Source of the DNA: Ensifer adhaerens
Lineage (GTDB): Bacteria > Pseudomonadota > Alphaproteobacteria > Rhizobiales > Rhizobiaceae
DNA length: 64,000 nucleotides
Assembly (NCBI RefSeq): GCF_001270265.1
Contig: NZ_LGAP01000001.1
Span: 620,001-684,000, forward strand
Direction of reading: 5' to 3'
Below are positions 27,658 to 35,549 of this stretch, one piece after another. Numbering within the stretch: position 1 is the first letter of the stretch; each line of letters opens with the position of its first letter. The position numbers were made by a program, and so were the translations under genes. The notes under the pieces were generated by a model. That model was not told where the DNA came from. It searched no databases and worked only from the letters and a program-made list of their open reading frames with translations.

Positions 27658-30222
27658 ATGTCCAATCTGAAGCCGTTGAAAAGCGCTCTTGTTTGGCTGG
27701 CAGTGCTTTTGGGTGTCGCGTTTGCGATGCCGAACTTCCTGACGAAGGAACGGGCGGATGCGCTGCCTTCGTGGTTGCCGCACCGTCAGGTGGCGTTAGG
27801 GCTCGACCTCCAGGGTGGCTCGCACTTCATGTTGCAGGCCTCGCGTGAGGATATCCTCGCCGAGCGGCTTGAGGCAGTGACAAATGATGTCGGCAAAGCG
27901 CTGCGCGATGCCGACATTGCCTATATCGGCCTGTCGGGCGAGGGGCAGCTGATCTCGCTGCGGGTTCGTGACCGGGCCAAGTTGCCGACCGCGCGCGCAG
28001 CGCTCGCGCCGCTGACGACGCCGGTTGAAACCGGTGGACTGGTCAACGACGAAGTGACCGAACTGGCCTTCGACAGCGCTGAGGAGGACGAACTTGTTCG
28101 TCTGCGCCTGAGCGACGACGGTATCGACTACCGGATGTCGCAGGCTCTGGGACAGGCGATGGACGTCGTTCGGGGCCGGATCGCCGAAGTTGGCGTGGCA
28201 GAGCCACTGATCCAGCGCCGTGGCGGTGATCGACTTATCGTTCAGGTGCCGGGTCTGGCGGATCCGCAGCGCCTGAAGGACCTGCTCAGCCAGCGTGCCC
28301 GCGTTTCCTTCCAGATGCTGAACACTGCCGTACCGGTGGAGCAGGCCATCAATGCGCAGCCGCCCGCCGGCAGCGAAGTGCTTTACTCCTTCGACGATCC
28401 GCCGGTCCCCTATCTCGTCGAGAAGACGCCGTTGCTGTCGGGGGAGGATTTCACTGGCGCGCAGCCGGAGATCGACGCGGCAAGCGCCGAGGCATCGGTC
28501 GCCATCAAGCTGACACCAGCGGCAACCGGCCGCGTCGCCGCGCTTCAGGCCAAGGGCGCCGACCAGAAAGTCGCGATCATTCTCGACGACCAGGTCGTTG
28601 CTACTCCGACGCTTGGCGCGGCTGTGAAGGGCGATACGGCTATCATCGCCGCCGATCTGCCCGAGGAGGGTGCCGGCGATCTCGCCGCTCTCGTCAGGAC
28701 GGGACCGCTGCCGGCAACGTTGACAGTCGTTGAAGAGCGGACCGTGGGACCGGGCGTTGGCGATGATGCGATCGGTGACGGTCTCAAGGCCGGCTTCATC
28801 GCTGCCATTGCTGTCGCTGCATCAATGATCTTCTTCTACGGTGTCTTCGGTATCTTCGCCGTTGCCGCCCTGGCCGTGAATCTCATTTTGATCATTGCCG
28901 TGCTTTCGCTCACCGGCGCAACGCTGACATTGCCGGGCATTGCCGCAATCATTCTGACCATTGGCGTCGCCGTCGACTCCAATGTGTTGATCTACGAGCG
29001 CATCCGCGAGGAAGCGCGAGGCGGTCAACCACTGGTCCAGTCGGTCAACAAAGGCTTCGCACGCGCCTTCAGCAGCCTTTTTGATGCCAATCTGACGATG
29101 CTGATTGCCGGTGCGATCCTCTTCTACCTTGGCTCGGGTCCCGTGCGCGGCTTCGCGGTCACGCTTGCGATTGGCAGTGTCACGACCTTGTTCACCGCCT
29201 ATACGGTCACCCGCAGGATCGCCAAGGCCTGGCTGCGTGGCTGGAAGGCTCAGCATCTGCCGAAGGGCATCCGCACGGGCCGCTTCAGCGATCTCGACAT
29301 CCGCTTCATGGCGATCCGAAATCCGGTCTTCATCGTCATGGCGGCGCTGTCGGTCGCCTCCGTCGTGCTCCTGGCCAGTCTCGGTCTCAATTTGGGGGTC
29401 GACTTCAAGGGCGGCTCGATCATCGAACTCGAAGGCAAGGCCGGCAACGTCGATATCGCCGATCTGCGCGTGCGGCTCGATGAGTTGAACCTCGGCGAGG
29501 TTCAGGTACAGCATCTGGGTTCCGGCAACGATGTCCTCGTGCGCGTCCCGTCGCAGGAGGCAGGCGACAATGCCGAGCAGACCGCGATCGGCGTCATCCG
29601 CGCGGAACTCAGTGATGAATATGCGTTCAAGCGCGTCGAGGTCGTCGGTCCGGTGGTCTCGGGCGAATTGACGCGTGCGGGCACCATTGGCCTTGCCGTC
29701 TCCTTTGCTGCGATCCTGCTTTATGTGTGGCTGCGGTTCGAATGGCGCTTTGCACTCGGCGCCATTATCGCGACGCTGCACGATGTGCTGCTGACAATCG
29801 GCTTCCTTGTTGTAACCGGCATCGAGTTCAATCTCGGCAGCATCGCCGCCGTCCTGACCATTGTCGGTTATTCTCTCAACGATACCGTCGTGATCTATGA
29901 CCGCATCCGCGAGAACCTCAGCCGCTACAAGAAGATGCCGCTGTCGGTATTGATCGACGCCTCCATCAACCAGACGCTGTCGCGCACGATCCTGACGGCG
30001 CTGACGACGGTGCTGGCGCTGGCGGCGCTCTACCTTTTCGGTGGCGGTCTTATCCGTTCTTTCAGCGTTACCCTCTTGTTTGGCGTCATCGTCGGTACGA
30101 TCTCTTCGATCTATATCGCTGGTCCGATCCTCATTCTATTCCGCAAACGGACGGACCATTTCCAGGGCGGGGAGAATGCCTCCGGCCCAGGCGCCGGAGC
30201 GGCGCAAACGGCAAAGGGTTAA
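27658..30222 (+). CDS. secDF: Protein translocase SecDF (SecD-SecF fusion)
   Basis: Inner-membrane RND-family protein that uses the proton motive force to pull secreted proteins out of the Sec channel. The 854-residue product is a fusion. The SecD half has GLDLQGGSHFMLQ, a large periplasmic domain, and helices with GVAVDSNVLIYERIREE. The SecF half (from about residue 545) has LGLNLGVDFKGGSIIEL and GYSLNDTVVIYDRIREN. Such fusions occur in Bacilli and in many alphaproteobacteria. It lies downstream of yajC; the following gene starts 8 bases after the stop codon. Confidence 0.96.
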   Translation: MSNLKPLKSALVWLAVLLGVAFAMPNFLTKERADALPSWLPHRQVALGLDLQGGSHFMLQASREDILAERLEAVTNDVGKALRDADIAYIGLSGEGQLISLRVRDRAKLPTARAALAPLTTPVETGGLVNDEVTELAFDSAEEDELVRLRLSDDGIDYRMSQALGQAMDVVRGRIAEVGVAEPLIQRRGGDRLIVQVPGLADPQRLKDLLSQRARVSFQMLNTAVPVEQAINAQPPAGSEVLYSFDDPPVPYLVEKTPLLSGEDFTGAQPEIDAASAEASVAIKLTPAATGRVAALQAKGADQKVAIILDDQVVATPTLGAAVKGDTAIIAADLPEEGAGDLAALVRTGPLPATLTVVEERTVGPGVGDDAIGDGLKAGFIAAIAVAASMIFFYGVFGIFAVAALAVNLILIIAVLSLTGATLTLPGIAAIILTIGVAVDSNVLIYERIREEARGGQPLVQSVNKGFARAFSSLFDANLTMLIAGAILFYLGSGPVRGFAVTLAIGSVTTLFTAYTVTRRIAKAWLRGWKAQHLPKGIRTGRFSDLDIRFMAIRNPVFIVMAALSVASVVLLASLGLNLGVDFKGGSIIELEGKAGNVDIADLRVRLDELNLGEVQVQHLGSGNDVLVRVPSQEAGDNAEQTAIGVIRAELSDEYAFKRVEVVGPVVSGELTRAGTIGLAVSFAAILLYVWLRFEWRFALGAIIATLHDVLLTIGFLVVTGIEFNLGSIAAVLTIVGYSLNDTVVIYDRIRENLSRYKKMPLSVLIDASINQTLSRTILTALTTVLALAALYLFGGGLIRSFSVTLLFGVIVGTISSIYIAGPILILFRKRTDHFQGGENASGPGAGAAQTAKG

Positions 30223-30229
30223 GTCTGAA

Positions 30230-30616
30230 ATGGCCAGGGGTATCGAGATCCGCGAAGCGCATTTTCCGGGGCGTGCCCCGATCGACGCCTATGGCAATGG
30301 CGGCTTTCGGTTTGCCGACATGTCGCATCGCGGCTCCGTGCTGATGCTGCCCTCGGGCGTCTATGCATGGGACGTGGTCGAAGGGGATACGCTTGCGGTC
30401 GAAAAGTTCCAGCGGGTGCTGGACGAGGCGCGTGACATCGAGGTGCTGCTGGTCGGTACTGGCCGTGATAGCCGCCCCCTGCCGGCTGAGCTGAAGTCGG
30501 CCCTGCGTGCATTGAATATCTCGTCGGATCCGATGAGCACGGGGGCAGCCGTCAGAACCTACAACGTGATGCTGGCCGAATCGCGGGCCGTCGCGGTCGC
30601 GCTGATTGCCGTCTGA
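30230..30616 (+). CDS. Mth938-like (DUF498) domain protein
   Basis: A 128-residue soluble protein with the Mth938/DUF498 fold, related to the human complex I assembly factor NDUFAF3. Visible features are IDAYGNGGFRFADMSHRGSV and VLLVGTGRDSRPLPAELK, the latter the family's most conserved block. ATG 30230 follows secDF by 8 bases; the frame continues upstream inside secDF but is not coding there. In alphaproteobacteria the gene commonly follows secDF, which hints at membrane-complex assembly. The next gene encodes an NDUFAF6-like protein, so both may serve complex I assembly (inference from the mitochondrial homologues). Confidence 0.88.
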   Translation: MARGIEIREAHFPGRAPIDAYGNGGFRFADMSHRGSVLMLPSGVYAWDVVEGDTLAVEKFQRVLDEARDIEVLLVGTGRDSRPLPAELKSALRALNISSDPMSTGAAVRTYNVMLAESRAVAVALIAV

Positions 30617-30638
30617 TCGCGACCAGGGAAAGACTTGC

Positions 30639-31481
30639 GTGCAAGACCTCAACATCCAGATCCTGACAGACCTCAGGGACACTGACCGCGACCGTTATCT
30701 CGCCTGCCTGCTGGCGCCTGTAGCCAGCCAGCCGTCGCTCGCGCCACTCTATGCGTTCAACGCCGAACTCGCTCGCATTCGCGAACTCGTGCACGAGCCG
30801 ATTCCGGGCGAAATCCGCATGCAATGGTGGCGCGAATTGCTGGAAAATGAAGAGGCGACCGGCGAGGGGCATCCGCTCGCGCGCACACTGCTCGAATGTA
30901 TTCGTAAGCATCGGCTGCCCATCGCCGTGTTTCAGAACATGATCGATGCGCGGATCTTCGATCTCTACGATGATCCGATGGAAGATAGGGCGGCGTTCGA
31001 AGGTTACGCCGGAGAGACGGCATCGGCGCTGATCCAGCTGTCATCGCTCGTCCTCGATCCGCAGAACGCCGCAAAATCTGCCGAGGCTGCCGGTCACGCC
31101 GGCGTCGCCCAGACGGTGGCGGGCCTTCTCCTGCTCCTGCCGCAGCATTGCCGCCGCGGCCAGGTCTATCTTCCGGCCGATCTGCTGCGGGCAACCGGCC
31201 TCGACCGGGAAACGCTGCTCGCTGGAGAGGACCTGGAAGCGATCGGGCGGGCGATCCGGGCCTTTACCGGCTTCGGCCGCGACCATCTGGCCAAGGCACG
31301 CGCCCGGCTCGGCACGATCTCGTCCGACAATTTCGCAGCCTTCGTTCCGCTGGCACTCGTCGAGCCCATCTTCAATCGTGCGGATGCCGTCGGTGCGGAG
31401 CTGTTGCGCAATCCGATCAGGCCGGCGCAATGGCGGCGACAGTGGTGGATGTGGTGGGCGAGCAGGCGCAAGCGGTTCTAG
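30639..31481 (+). CDS. Squalene/phytoene synthase-family protein, NDUFAF6-like
   Basis: Member of the squalene/phytoene synthase superfamily that appears to be the non-biosynthetic branch related to NDUFAF6, a complex I assembly factor. The 280-residue product shows RDRYLACLLAP near the N-terminus, GEIRMQWWRELLE and IDARIFDLYDDP (a degraded version of the prenyl-diphosphate motif), and GLLLLLPQHCRRGQVYLP. The classical DxxxD pairs are not intact. The start is taken as GTG 30639 (VQDLNIQIL), preceded by AGGGA; the frame is open from 30606. No carotenoid or hopanoid gene is nearby, which supports the non-enzymatic reading. Confidence 0.75.
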   Translation: MQDLNIQILTDLRDTDRDRYLACLLAPVASQPSLAPLYAFNAELARIRELVHEPIPGEIRMQWWRELLENEEATGEGHPLARTLLECIRKHRLPIAVFQNMIDARIFDLYDDPMEDRAAFEGYAGETASALIQLSSLVLDPQNAAKSAEAAGHAGVAQTVAGLLLLLPQHCRRGQVYLPADLLRATGLDRETLLAGEDLEAIGRAIRAFTGFGRDHLAKARARLGTISSDNFAAFVPLALVEPIFNRADAVGAELLRNPIRPAQWRRQWWMWWASRRKRF

Positions 31482-31673
31482 TGCTTGGCGGTCGAACCTG
31501 CTTAGCATTTCGGACAACGGTCCCTATGAAAAGCTGAGGCGCTTCACTTGAACCCCTGCGCGGCGTCTTTTGGGGCCGCGGGTCTCGGCGGCCGGCTGGT
31601 CAAATTGGCGCAAGGCTCGCATCGTATACACACAGTCTATCGACTCAATGCCCACTGAGGGGGTGCCTGTCTG

Positions 31674-32141
31674 ATGCTCTGGCTGCTTTTCATCATCGTC
31701 GTCATTCTCGCCGGCGCCTTCTATATGTGGATGAACGCACGGGCCGAGCGGGATTGGGATGATCCGGATGCCGGTTCGGCGATGGTCGAGTTTGGGCGTG
31801 CCTTTCCGGACGAAGCGATCCGTGCACTTCATTCGACCGCAGATCGGAAAGCGATTTTCCTGCGGCTGCATGACGGCAAGGCCGGTTTCATTCAATCGCA
31901 CGGCACGCACTATGTCTGCCACGTCATTCAGCCGGGCAAGGTCCGGGTCAACAGTTCCGACAGCGGCCGTGGCCTGATCGTCCATTTCCCAGATTTTGCC
32001 TATCTCGACAACACCTTCGAGTTTCAGAACGCCAGCGAGGCGGCCGAGGTGTCTCTGTGGCTGCTGGGCAGTTTCAGCCCGAAGTCCGAATTCACTGCAG
32101 AGGAGACGGGCGCGCCGTCTTCAGCGCAGGCGAGCGAATAG
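31674..32141 (+). CDS. Hypothetical membrane-anchored protein
   Basis: A 155-residue protein with one N-terminal membrane helix (LWLLFIIVVILAGAFYMWM, residues 2-20) and a soluble domain of about 120 residues that begins RAERDWDDPD. The domain is rich in short beta-type segments (KAIFLRLHDGKAGFIQSHG, HYVCHVIQPGKVRV). The Ser/Glu/Ala-rich tail is probably disordered. I do not recognise the family. It is isolated, 190 bases after the NDUFAF6-like gene, and convergent with trmFO. Confidence 0.75.
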   Translation: MLWLLFIIVVILAGAFYMWMNARAERDWDDPDAGSAMVEFGRAFPDEAIRALHSTADRKAIFLRLHDGKAGFIQSHGTHYVCHVIQPGKVRVNSSDSGRGLIVHFPDFAYLDNTFEFQNASEAAEVSLWLLGSFSPKSEFTAEETGAPSSAQASE

Positions 32142-32150
32142 GTCGCCCTT

Positions 32151-32252
32151 AGAGCATTTCCAGGAAAAGTGCGAAGCGGTTTTCCGTCAGGAAATGCGTG
32201 AAAACAAGAAGATTGAGCGTTTCCGCGACTCCGTCTAAACCGGAAACGCTCT
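32151..32252. repeat. Rhizobial palindromic intergenic element (AGAGC...GCTCT)
   Basis: About 100 bases bounded by AGAGC and GCTCT. Inside are a hairpin GGAAAA...TTTTCC (about 32163-32185) and a strong 11-bp stem GAGCGTTTCCG / CGGAAACGCTC (32215-32225 with 32241-32251). The wording (GAGCATTTCC, AAGCGGTTTTCC, GGAAACGCTCT) is that of the short mosaic palindromes dispersed in Rhizobiaceae chromosomes; this attribution is from memory. It lies between two convergent genes, where it could also end transcription. Confidence 0.7.
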
Positions 32253-32357
32253 AGTCGAGCCGATCGCGGCCGACCGTCATCTGATCAGCATAGGCTGCAA
32301 AGGCAGGGTCGCCGGCAAACCGGTGTGATTCCGGCTGGCCTGGCGCGTGTTTGGTTC

Positions 32358-33776
32358 TCAGGCCGTGCCGTTCAGCCAGGCGGCGCAATCGCCGAGCGCG
32401 CGGGCGGCCGTGGCCTGCTTCTTCGCTGCGGCCTTTTCCTTGCCGCGGAAGCGCTTTGCCCCTTCGGGCTTGGTGACGGCGCCCGGTTCCAGCGGCGGGA
32501 ACAGGCCGAAGTTGACGTTCATCGGCTGGAACGAACGCTTGCCCGGCTCGTCGTCGGAAACGATGTGGCCGCCGGTGATGTGATTGAGCAGCGCGCCGAA
32601 GGCTGTCGTTGCCGGCGGCGCGACCAAAGGTTGACCTTTGCGCTCCGCTGCGGCGAACCTGCCGGCCAGCAAACCGATGCTTGCGCTCTCCACATAGCCC
32701 TCGCAACCGGTGATCTGGCCGGCAAAACGCAGGCCCGGCCTCGACTTGAGCGTCAGCGTTCCGTCGAGCAGGGTGGGAGAGTTGATATAGGTGTTGCGGT
32801 GCAGGCCGCCGAGGCGCGCGAATTCCGCATTCTCGAGGCCCGGTATCATCCGGAAGACTTCCGCCTGCGCGCCGTATTTCAGTTTCGTCTGGAAGCCGAC
32901 CATGTTGTAGAGCGTGCCGAGCGCGTTGTCCTGGCGAAGCTGGACGACGGCATAGGCTTTCACGGTCGGATTGTGGGCGTTAGTCAGGCCCATCGGCTTC
33001 ATGGGGCCGTAGCGAAGCGTCTCGCGTCCGCGCTCGGCCATCACCTCGATCGGCAGGCAGCCATCGAAATAGGGCGTGCCTTCCCACTCCTTGAAGCCGG
33101 TCTTGTCGCCGGCCACAAGCGCGTCGATGAAGGCGTTGTACTGCTCCTCGTTCATCGGGCAGTTGATATAGTCCTTGCCGGTGCCGCCGGGGCCGACCTT
33201 GTCGTAGCGCGACTGGTACCAGCAGATGTCCATGTCGATCGTCTCGGTGTAGACGATCGGCGCGATGGCGTCGAAGAAGGCAAGCGCGTCGGCGCCCGTT
33301 TCCTGGCGGATCGATTCGGCGAGGTCCGGCGCGGTCAGCGGGCCGGTTGCAATCACTGCAAGGTCCCATTCTTTCGGCGGCAGGCCGCGGATTTCTTCGC
33401 GAACCACGGATATTAGGGGATGGCCGGCGATCGCCGCGGTGACGGCGTCGGAGAAGCCGTCGCGGTCGACGGCAAGCGCGCCGCCGGCCGGAACCTGATT
33501 GGCATCGGCCGCCTTCATGATCAGCGAGCCCGCAAGACGCATTTCGGCGTGCTGCACGCCGACGGCGTTGCTTGTCGCGTCATCGGAGCGGAAGGAATTG
33601 GAACAGACGAGTTCGGCAAGGCCGTCCGTCTTGTGTGCATCGGTGCCGCGGACGCCGCGCATCTCGTGCAGCACGACCGGAACGCCGGCCTCGGCGATCT
33701 GCCAGGCAGCTTCCGAACCGGCAAGGCCGCCGCCGATGACATGAATGGGAGAGTGGGAAGAGGTGTCTTTGCTCAT
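32358..33776 (-). CDS. trmFO: Folate/FAD-dependent tRNA (uracil-5-)-methyltransferase TrmFO
   Basis: Flavoenzyme that makes m5U54 in the T-loop of tRNAs using methylenetetrahydrofolate and FADH2, in place of SAM-dependent TrmA. The 472-residue product opens with a dinucleotide fold [20 protein letters not shown], followed by [22 protein letters not shown] (with the conserved Cys) and a late [19 protein letters not shown] block. ATG 33776 ([10 protein letters not shown]) is preferred over 33812 because the family starts close to the FAD motif. The C-terminus ends in a Lys/Ala-rich stretch ([18 protein letters not shown]). Confidence 0.95.
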   Translation of the reverse strand: MSKDTSSHSPIHVIGGGLAGSEAAWQIAEAGVPVVLHEMRGVRGTDAHKTDGLAELVCSNSFRSDDATSNAVGVQHAEMRLAGSLIMKAADANQVPAGGALAVDRDGFSDAVTAAIAGHPLISVVREEIRGLPPKEWDLAVIATGPLTAPDLAESIRQETGADALAFFDAIAPIVYTETIDMDICWYQSRYDKVGPGGTGKDYINCPMNEEQYNAFIDALVAGDKTGFKEWEGTPYFDGCLPIEVMAERGRETLRYGPMKPMGLTNAHNPTVKAYAVVQLRQDNALGTLYNMVGFQTKLKYGAQAEVFRMIPGLENAEFARLGGLHRNTYINSPTLLDGTLTLKSRPGLRFAGQITGCEGYVESASIGLLAGRFAAAERKGQPLVAPPATTAFGALLNHITGGHIVSDDEPGKRSFQPMNVNFGLFPPLEPGAVTKPEGAKRFRGKEKAAAKKQATAARALGDCAAWLNGTA

Positions 33777-33835
33777 GGGCGGTTTCCTACCATGCTCGCC
33801 CCTTCGTTCCAACCGTCGTTGCTATCGGAACAAAC

Positions 33836-33861
33836 GAAAACGGCGCCCGAAGGCGCCGTCT
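33836..33861 (-). terminator. Terminator after the first DUF1127 gene
   Basis: Read on the minus strand: stem ACGGCGCC / GGCGCCGT with a TTCG loop followed by TTTTCG. It lies 25 bases beyond the DUF1127 stop codon. Confidence 0.8.
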
Positions 33862-33885
33862 TGGAAGTCTGGCCGTTCGTTCCGA

Positions 33886-34029
33886 TTAACGGAAGGAACG
33901 CGATGCAATGTTGCGGATATCGTAGCGGGTGATGCCGATATCATTCAGAGCGTGGTTCGACAGGTTGCCGAGCTCGCTGACGGTGCGGCGGTAGTTGATC
34001 CAGCTTTTTGCGATACGAATCGGGTTCAT
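33886..34029 (-). CDS. DUF1127 small protein (first copy)
   Basis: A 47-residue DUF1127/YjiS-like protein: MNPIRIAKSWINYRRTVSEL followed by GNLSNHALNDIGITRYDIRN. DUF1127 proteins are short, Arg-rich and often strongly stress-induced; in alphaproteobacteria some are linked to small RNAs with CCUCCUCCC loops and to RNA turnover or phosphate and carbon metabolism. A longer open frame reaches 34260, but GAGGAAAA places the ribosome site directly before ATG 34029, and the family length is 45-70 residues. A terminator follows. It is one of two co-oriented copies, with the sRNA pair upstream. Confidence 0.9.
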   Translation of the reverse strand: MNPIRIAKSWINYRRTVSELGNLSNHALNDIGITRYDIRNIASRSFR

Positions 34030-34395
34030 GACTTTTTCCTCAAGAGCGGTCTGTCGCGACAGCCATCTGTCTGCGTCGTTGAGGTTCTTATACGCTTGTC
34101 TAATTAGAAGGTGGAGTGCAAAGAAAATGCATCTGCTATGCATTTGTGCAGTGCATCGCCAAATTGCTGGGCAGCATTTGCGCCCGCTCGAAAATGCGCC
34201 ATCACTTAAAGATTGATTAAAGTGCGGATGTGTCGCGTTAAGGATTTGTAATCGCGTCATTTTCCGCGTGGAAAACCGAAAGCGTTACCGGTGATTCCCG
34301 CTTAAATCCGAGCAAGATTGTTTGGCCGTGCACGGTTCCGGATCGGCGGCGCGCTTTCGCAGTTGCGAAAGCTTGTTGGCACGGTGTTTCGACAA

Positions 34396-34430
34396 CGAAA
34401 AACGCCCCCCGGAATGAACCGGAGGGCGTT
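34396..34430 (-). terminator. Terminator after the second DUF1127 gene
   Basis: Minus-strand stem AACGCCCTCCGG / CCGGGGGGCGTT (one mismatch) with a 6-base loop and a TTTTCG tail, 40 bases after the stop codon. Confidence 0.8.
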
Positions 34431-34470
34431 GGTAATGTCCGGCGCGCTGCGCGAAGCAGCGCTCCTGGAA

Positions 34471-34614
34471 TTACTTGATGGCCTGACGCGCAACGTAGGA
34501 GATGTCGCCGCGGCCGATGCCGAGGTCGCTCAGCTCACGGTCGCTCATGCGGCCGAGTTCGTTGCAGGTCTGACGATACTTGCGCCAATTGTTGAAAGAG
34601 CGTGCGAGGTTCAT
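34471..34614 (-). CDS. DUF1127 small protein (second copy)
   Basis: A 47-residue protein found by reading the sequence directly: MNLARSFNNWRKYRQTCNEL then GRMSDRELSDLGIGRGDISY and VARQAIK. It is the canonical DUF1127 form, with a basic helix followed by the L-S/N-D-x-x-L-x-D-I/L-G-I-x-R-x-D-I block shared with the neighbouring copy. A ribosome site (AGAAAGGAT) precedes ATG 34614, and a terminator follows. It lies immediately downstream, on the same strand, of two sRNA genes with anti-Shine-Dalgarno loops, the same partnership seen for DUF1127 genes and CcsR/cuckoo RNAs in other alphaproteobacteria. Confidence 0.93.
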   Translation of the reverse strand: MNLARSFNNWRKYRQTCNELGRMSDRELSDLGIGRGDISYVARQAIK

Positions 34615-34839
34615 GATCCTATCCTTTCTAGGGTCGTTTGCCAGCGCTTATCTCTCTGCTGGCCGTCATCTGATGTCCCGAAATATAATCGATTTGGGCG
34701 GAATTTACAGAGATAATGCTGCATCGCACCCATGCAACTCTTGCAAGCCTCATTGTGGCGGCACTCCGGCGGCAGGTGCTGTTTGCGCCGTCGGATGGTG
34801 AAAGCGCTGTCGGAGACTGCGGAGCGGAATGGTTGGCTT

Positions 34840-34985
34840 GAATCAAACAACGCCCGCTGGGGGAGGAGATCCAGCGAGCGTCGTTTTGTTCTGATCGGCA
34901 ACTGGGAGGAGGAGTGCTGCCGATCCAAATCGAGGGGCGCTGGGAGGAGGAGTGCGCCGCCCCGATCGATGAGTTGAAGGTAGTC
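34840..34985 (-). ncRNA. Alpha-r14/cuckoo-like trans-acting sRNA, copy A
   Basis: On the minus strand three hairpins follow each other, each presenting a pyrimidine loop complementary to ribosome binding sites: hairpin 1 at 34934-34963 (loop with CTCCTCCCA), hairpin 2 at 34894-34924 (CTCCTCCCA) and hairpin 3 at 34846-34885 (CTCCTCCC within a fully paired 15-bp stem). The last stem, followed by TTTGATT, can act as the terminator. Three exposed anti-SD motifs are the mark of the alpha-r14 family (NfeR1/Smr14 of S. meliloti) and related cuckoo RNAs. The 5' end is a guess. The family is assigned from memory of its description. Confidence 0.8.
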
Positions 34986-35124
34986 CAAGCTGCCGGGTTT
35001 GGGTAGATCGAATGCTTCATGGCACCTATGCGCGTGCCGCATGGCTCCGCACAATGGCGGCCAAAATCTGCACAAACATTGTGCAAGCGCTTCGATCAAG
35101 CAGAATAAATGAAATGGGGAGGCT

Positions 35125-35265
35125 GAAAAGAATAACGCCCGCTGGGGGAGGAGGTCCAGCGAGCGCCATTGAAGGTGATTGGCAACTGGGAGGAGGAGTG
35201 TTGCCAATCGTATCGGAGGGGCGCTGGGAGGAGGAGTGCGCCGCTCCGAATTCCATCGAGCTTTC
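35125..35265 (-). ncRNA. Alpha-r14/cuckoo-like trans-acting sRNA, copy B
   Basis: The same design as the copy about 290 bases downstream of it: minus-strand hairpins at 35215-35247, 35177-35209 and 35136-35165, each with a CCTCCTCCC-type loop. The last stem (CGCTCGCTGG / CCAGCGGGCG) is followed by TTATTCTTTT, a good intrinsic terminator, so this copy most likely ends near 35122. Stems of hairpins 1 and 2 differ from copy A by compensating changes (GGCA...TGCC kept as GGCAAC...GTTGCC), while the loops are unchanged, which supports a selected RNA structure. Flanking bases (35266-35549) contain no gene and probably the promoter. Confidence 0.82.
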
Positions 35266-35549
35266 GCCCGGGTCTTTCCCGCACTTCGGGGCGGCTGACC
35301 ATCGCCGCTGACGTCCGCTTGGCTGTTTGCCTTCGTTCGCCTTTGATGACTTGAATATAGGGTCTTTAAATCGATTTGTGCAGTGCAATATCCGCATGGA
35401 AGATATGCGCATTGCGCAAGCCGGCAGATCCTGGCGAACTCACCCGTGATGCGAGCGATCGAATGGTTGTGTTCGCCCGCCATTGCATGATTAGGTGGAT
35501 ATCTCGGGTTTTGCCTTCAAGGGGCAGCCCGTCGCAGGAGTGGAGCAAC

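Noticed and set aside
34732-35354. Plus-strand frames through the GGGAGGAGG repeats (encoding short Glu-rich peptides), and the idea that these repeats are strong ribosome sites
   Set aside because: Each GGGAGGAGG sits in a hairpin loop whose minus strand ends in a terminator. No suitable start codons or conserved proteins follow on the plus strand; minus-strand sRNAs explain the pattern better.
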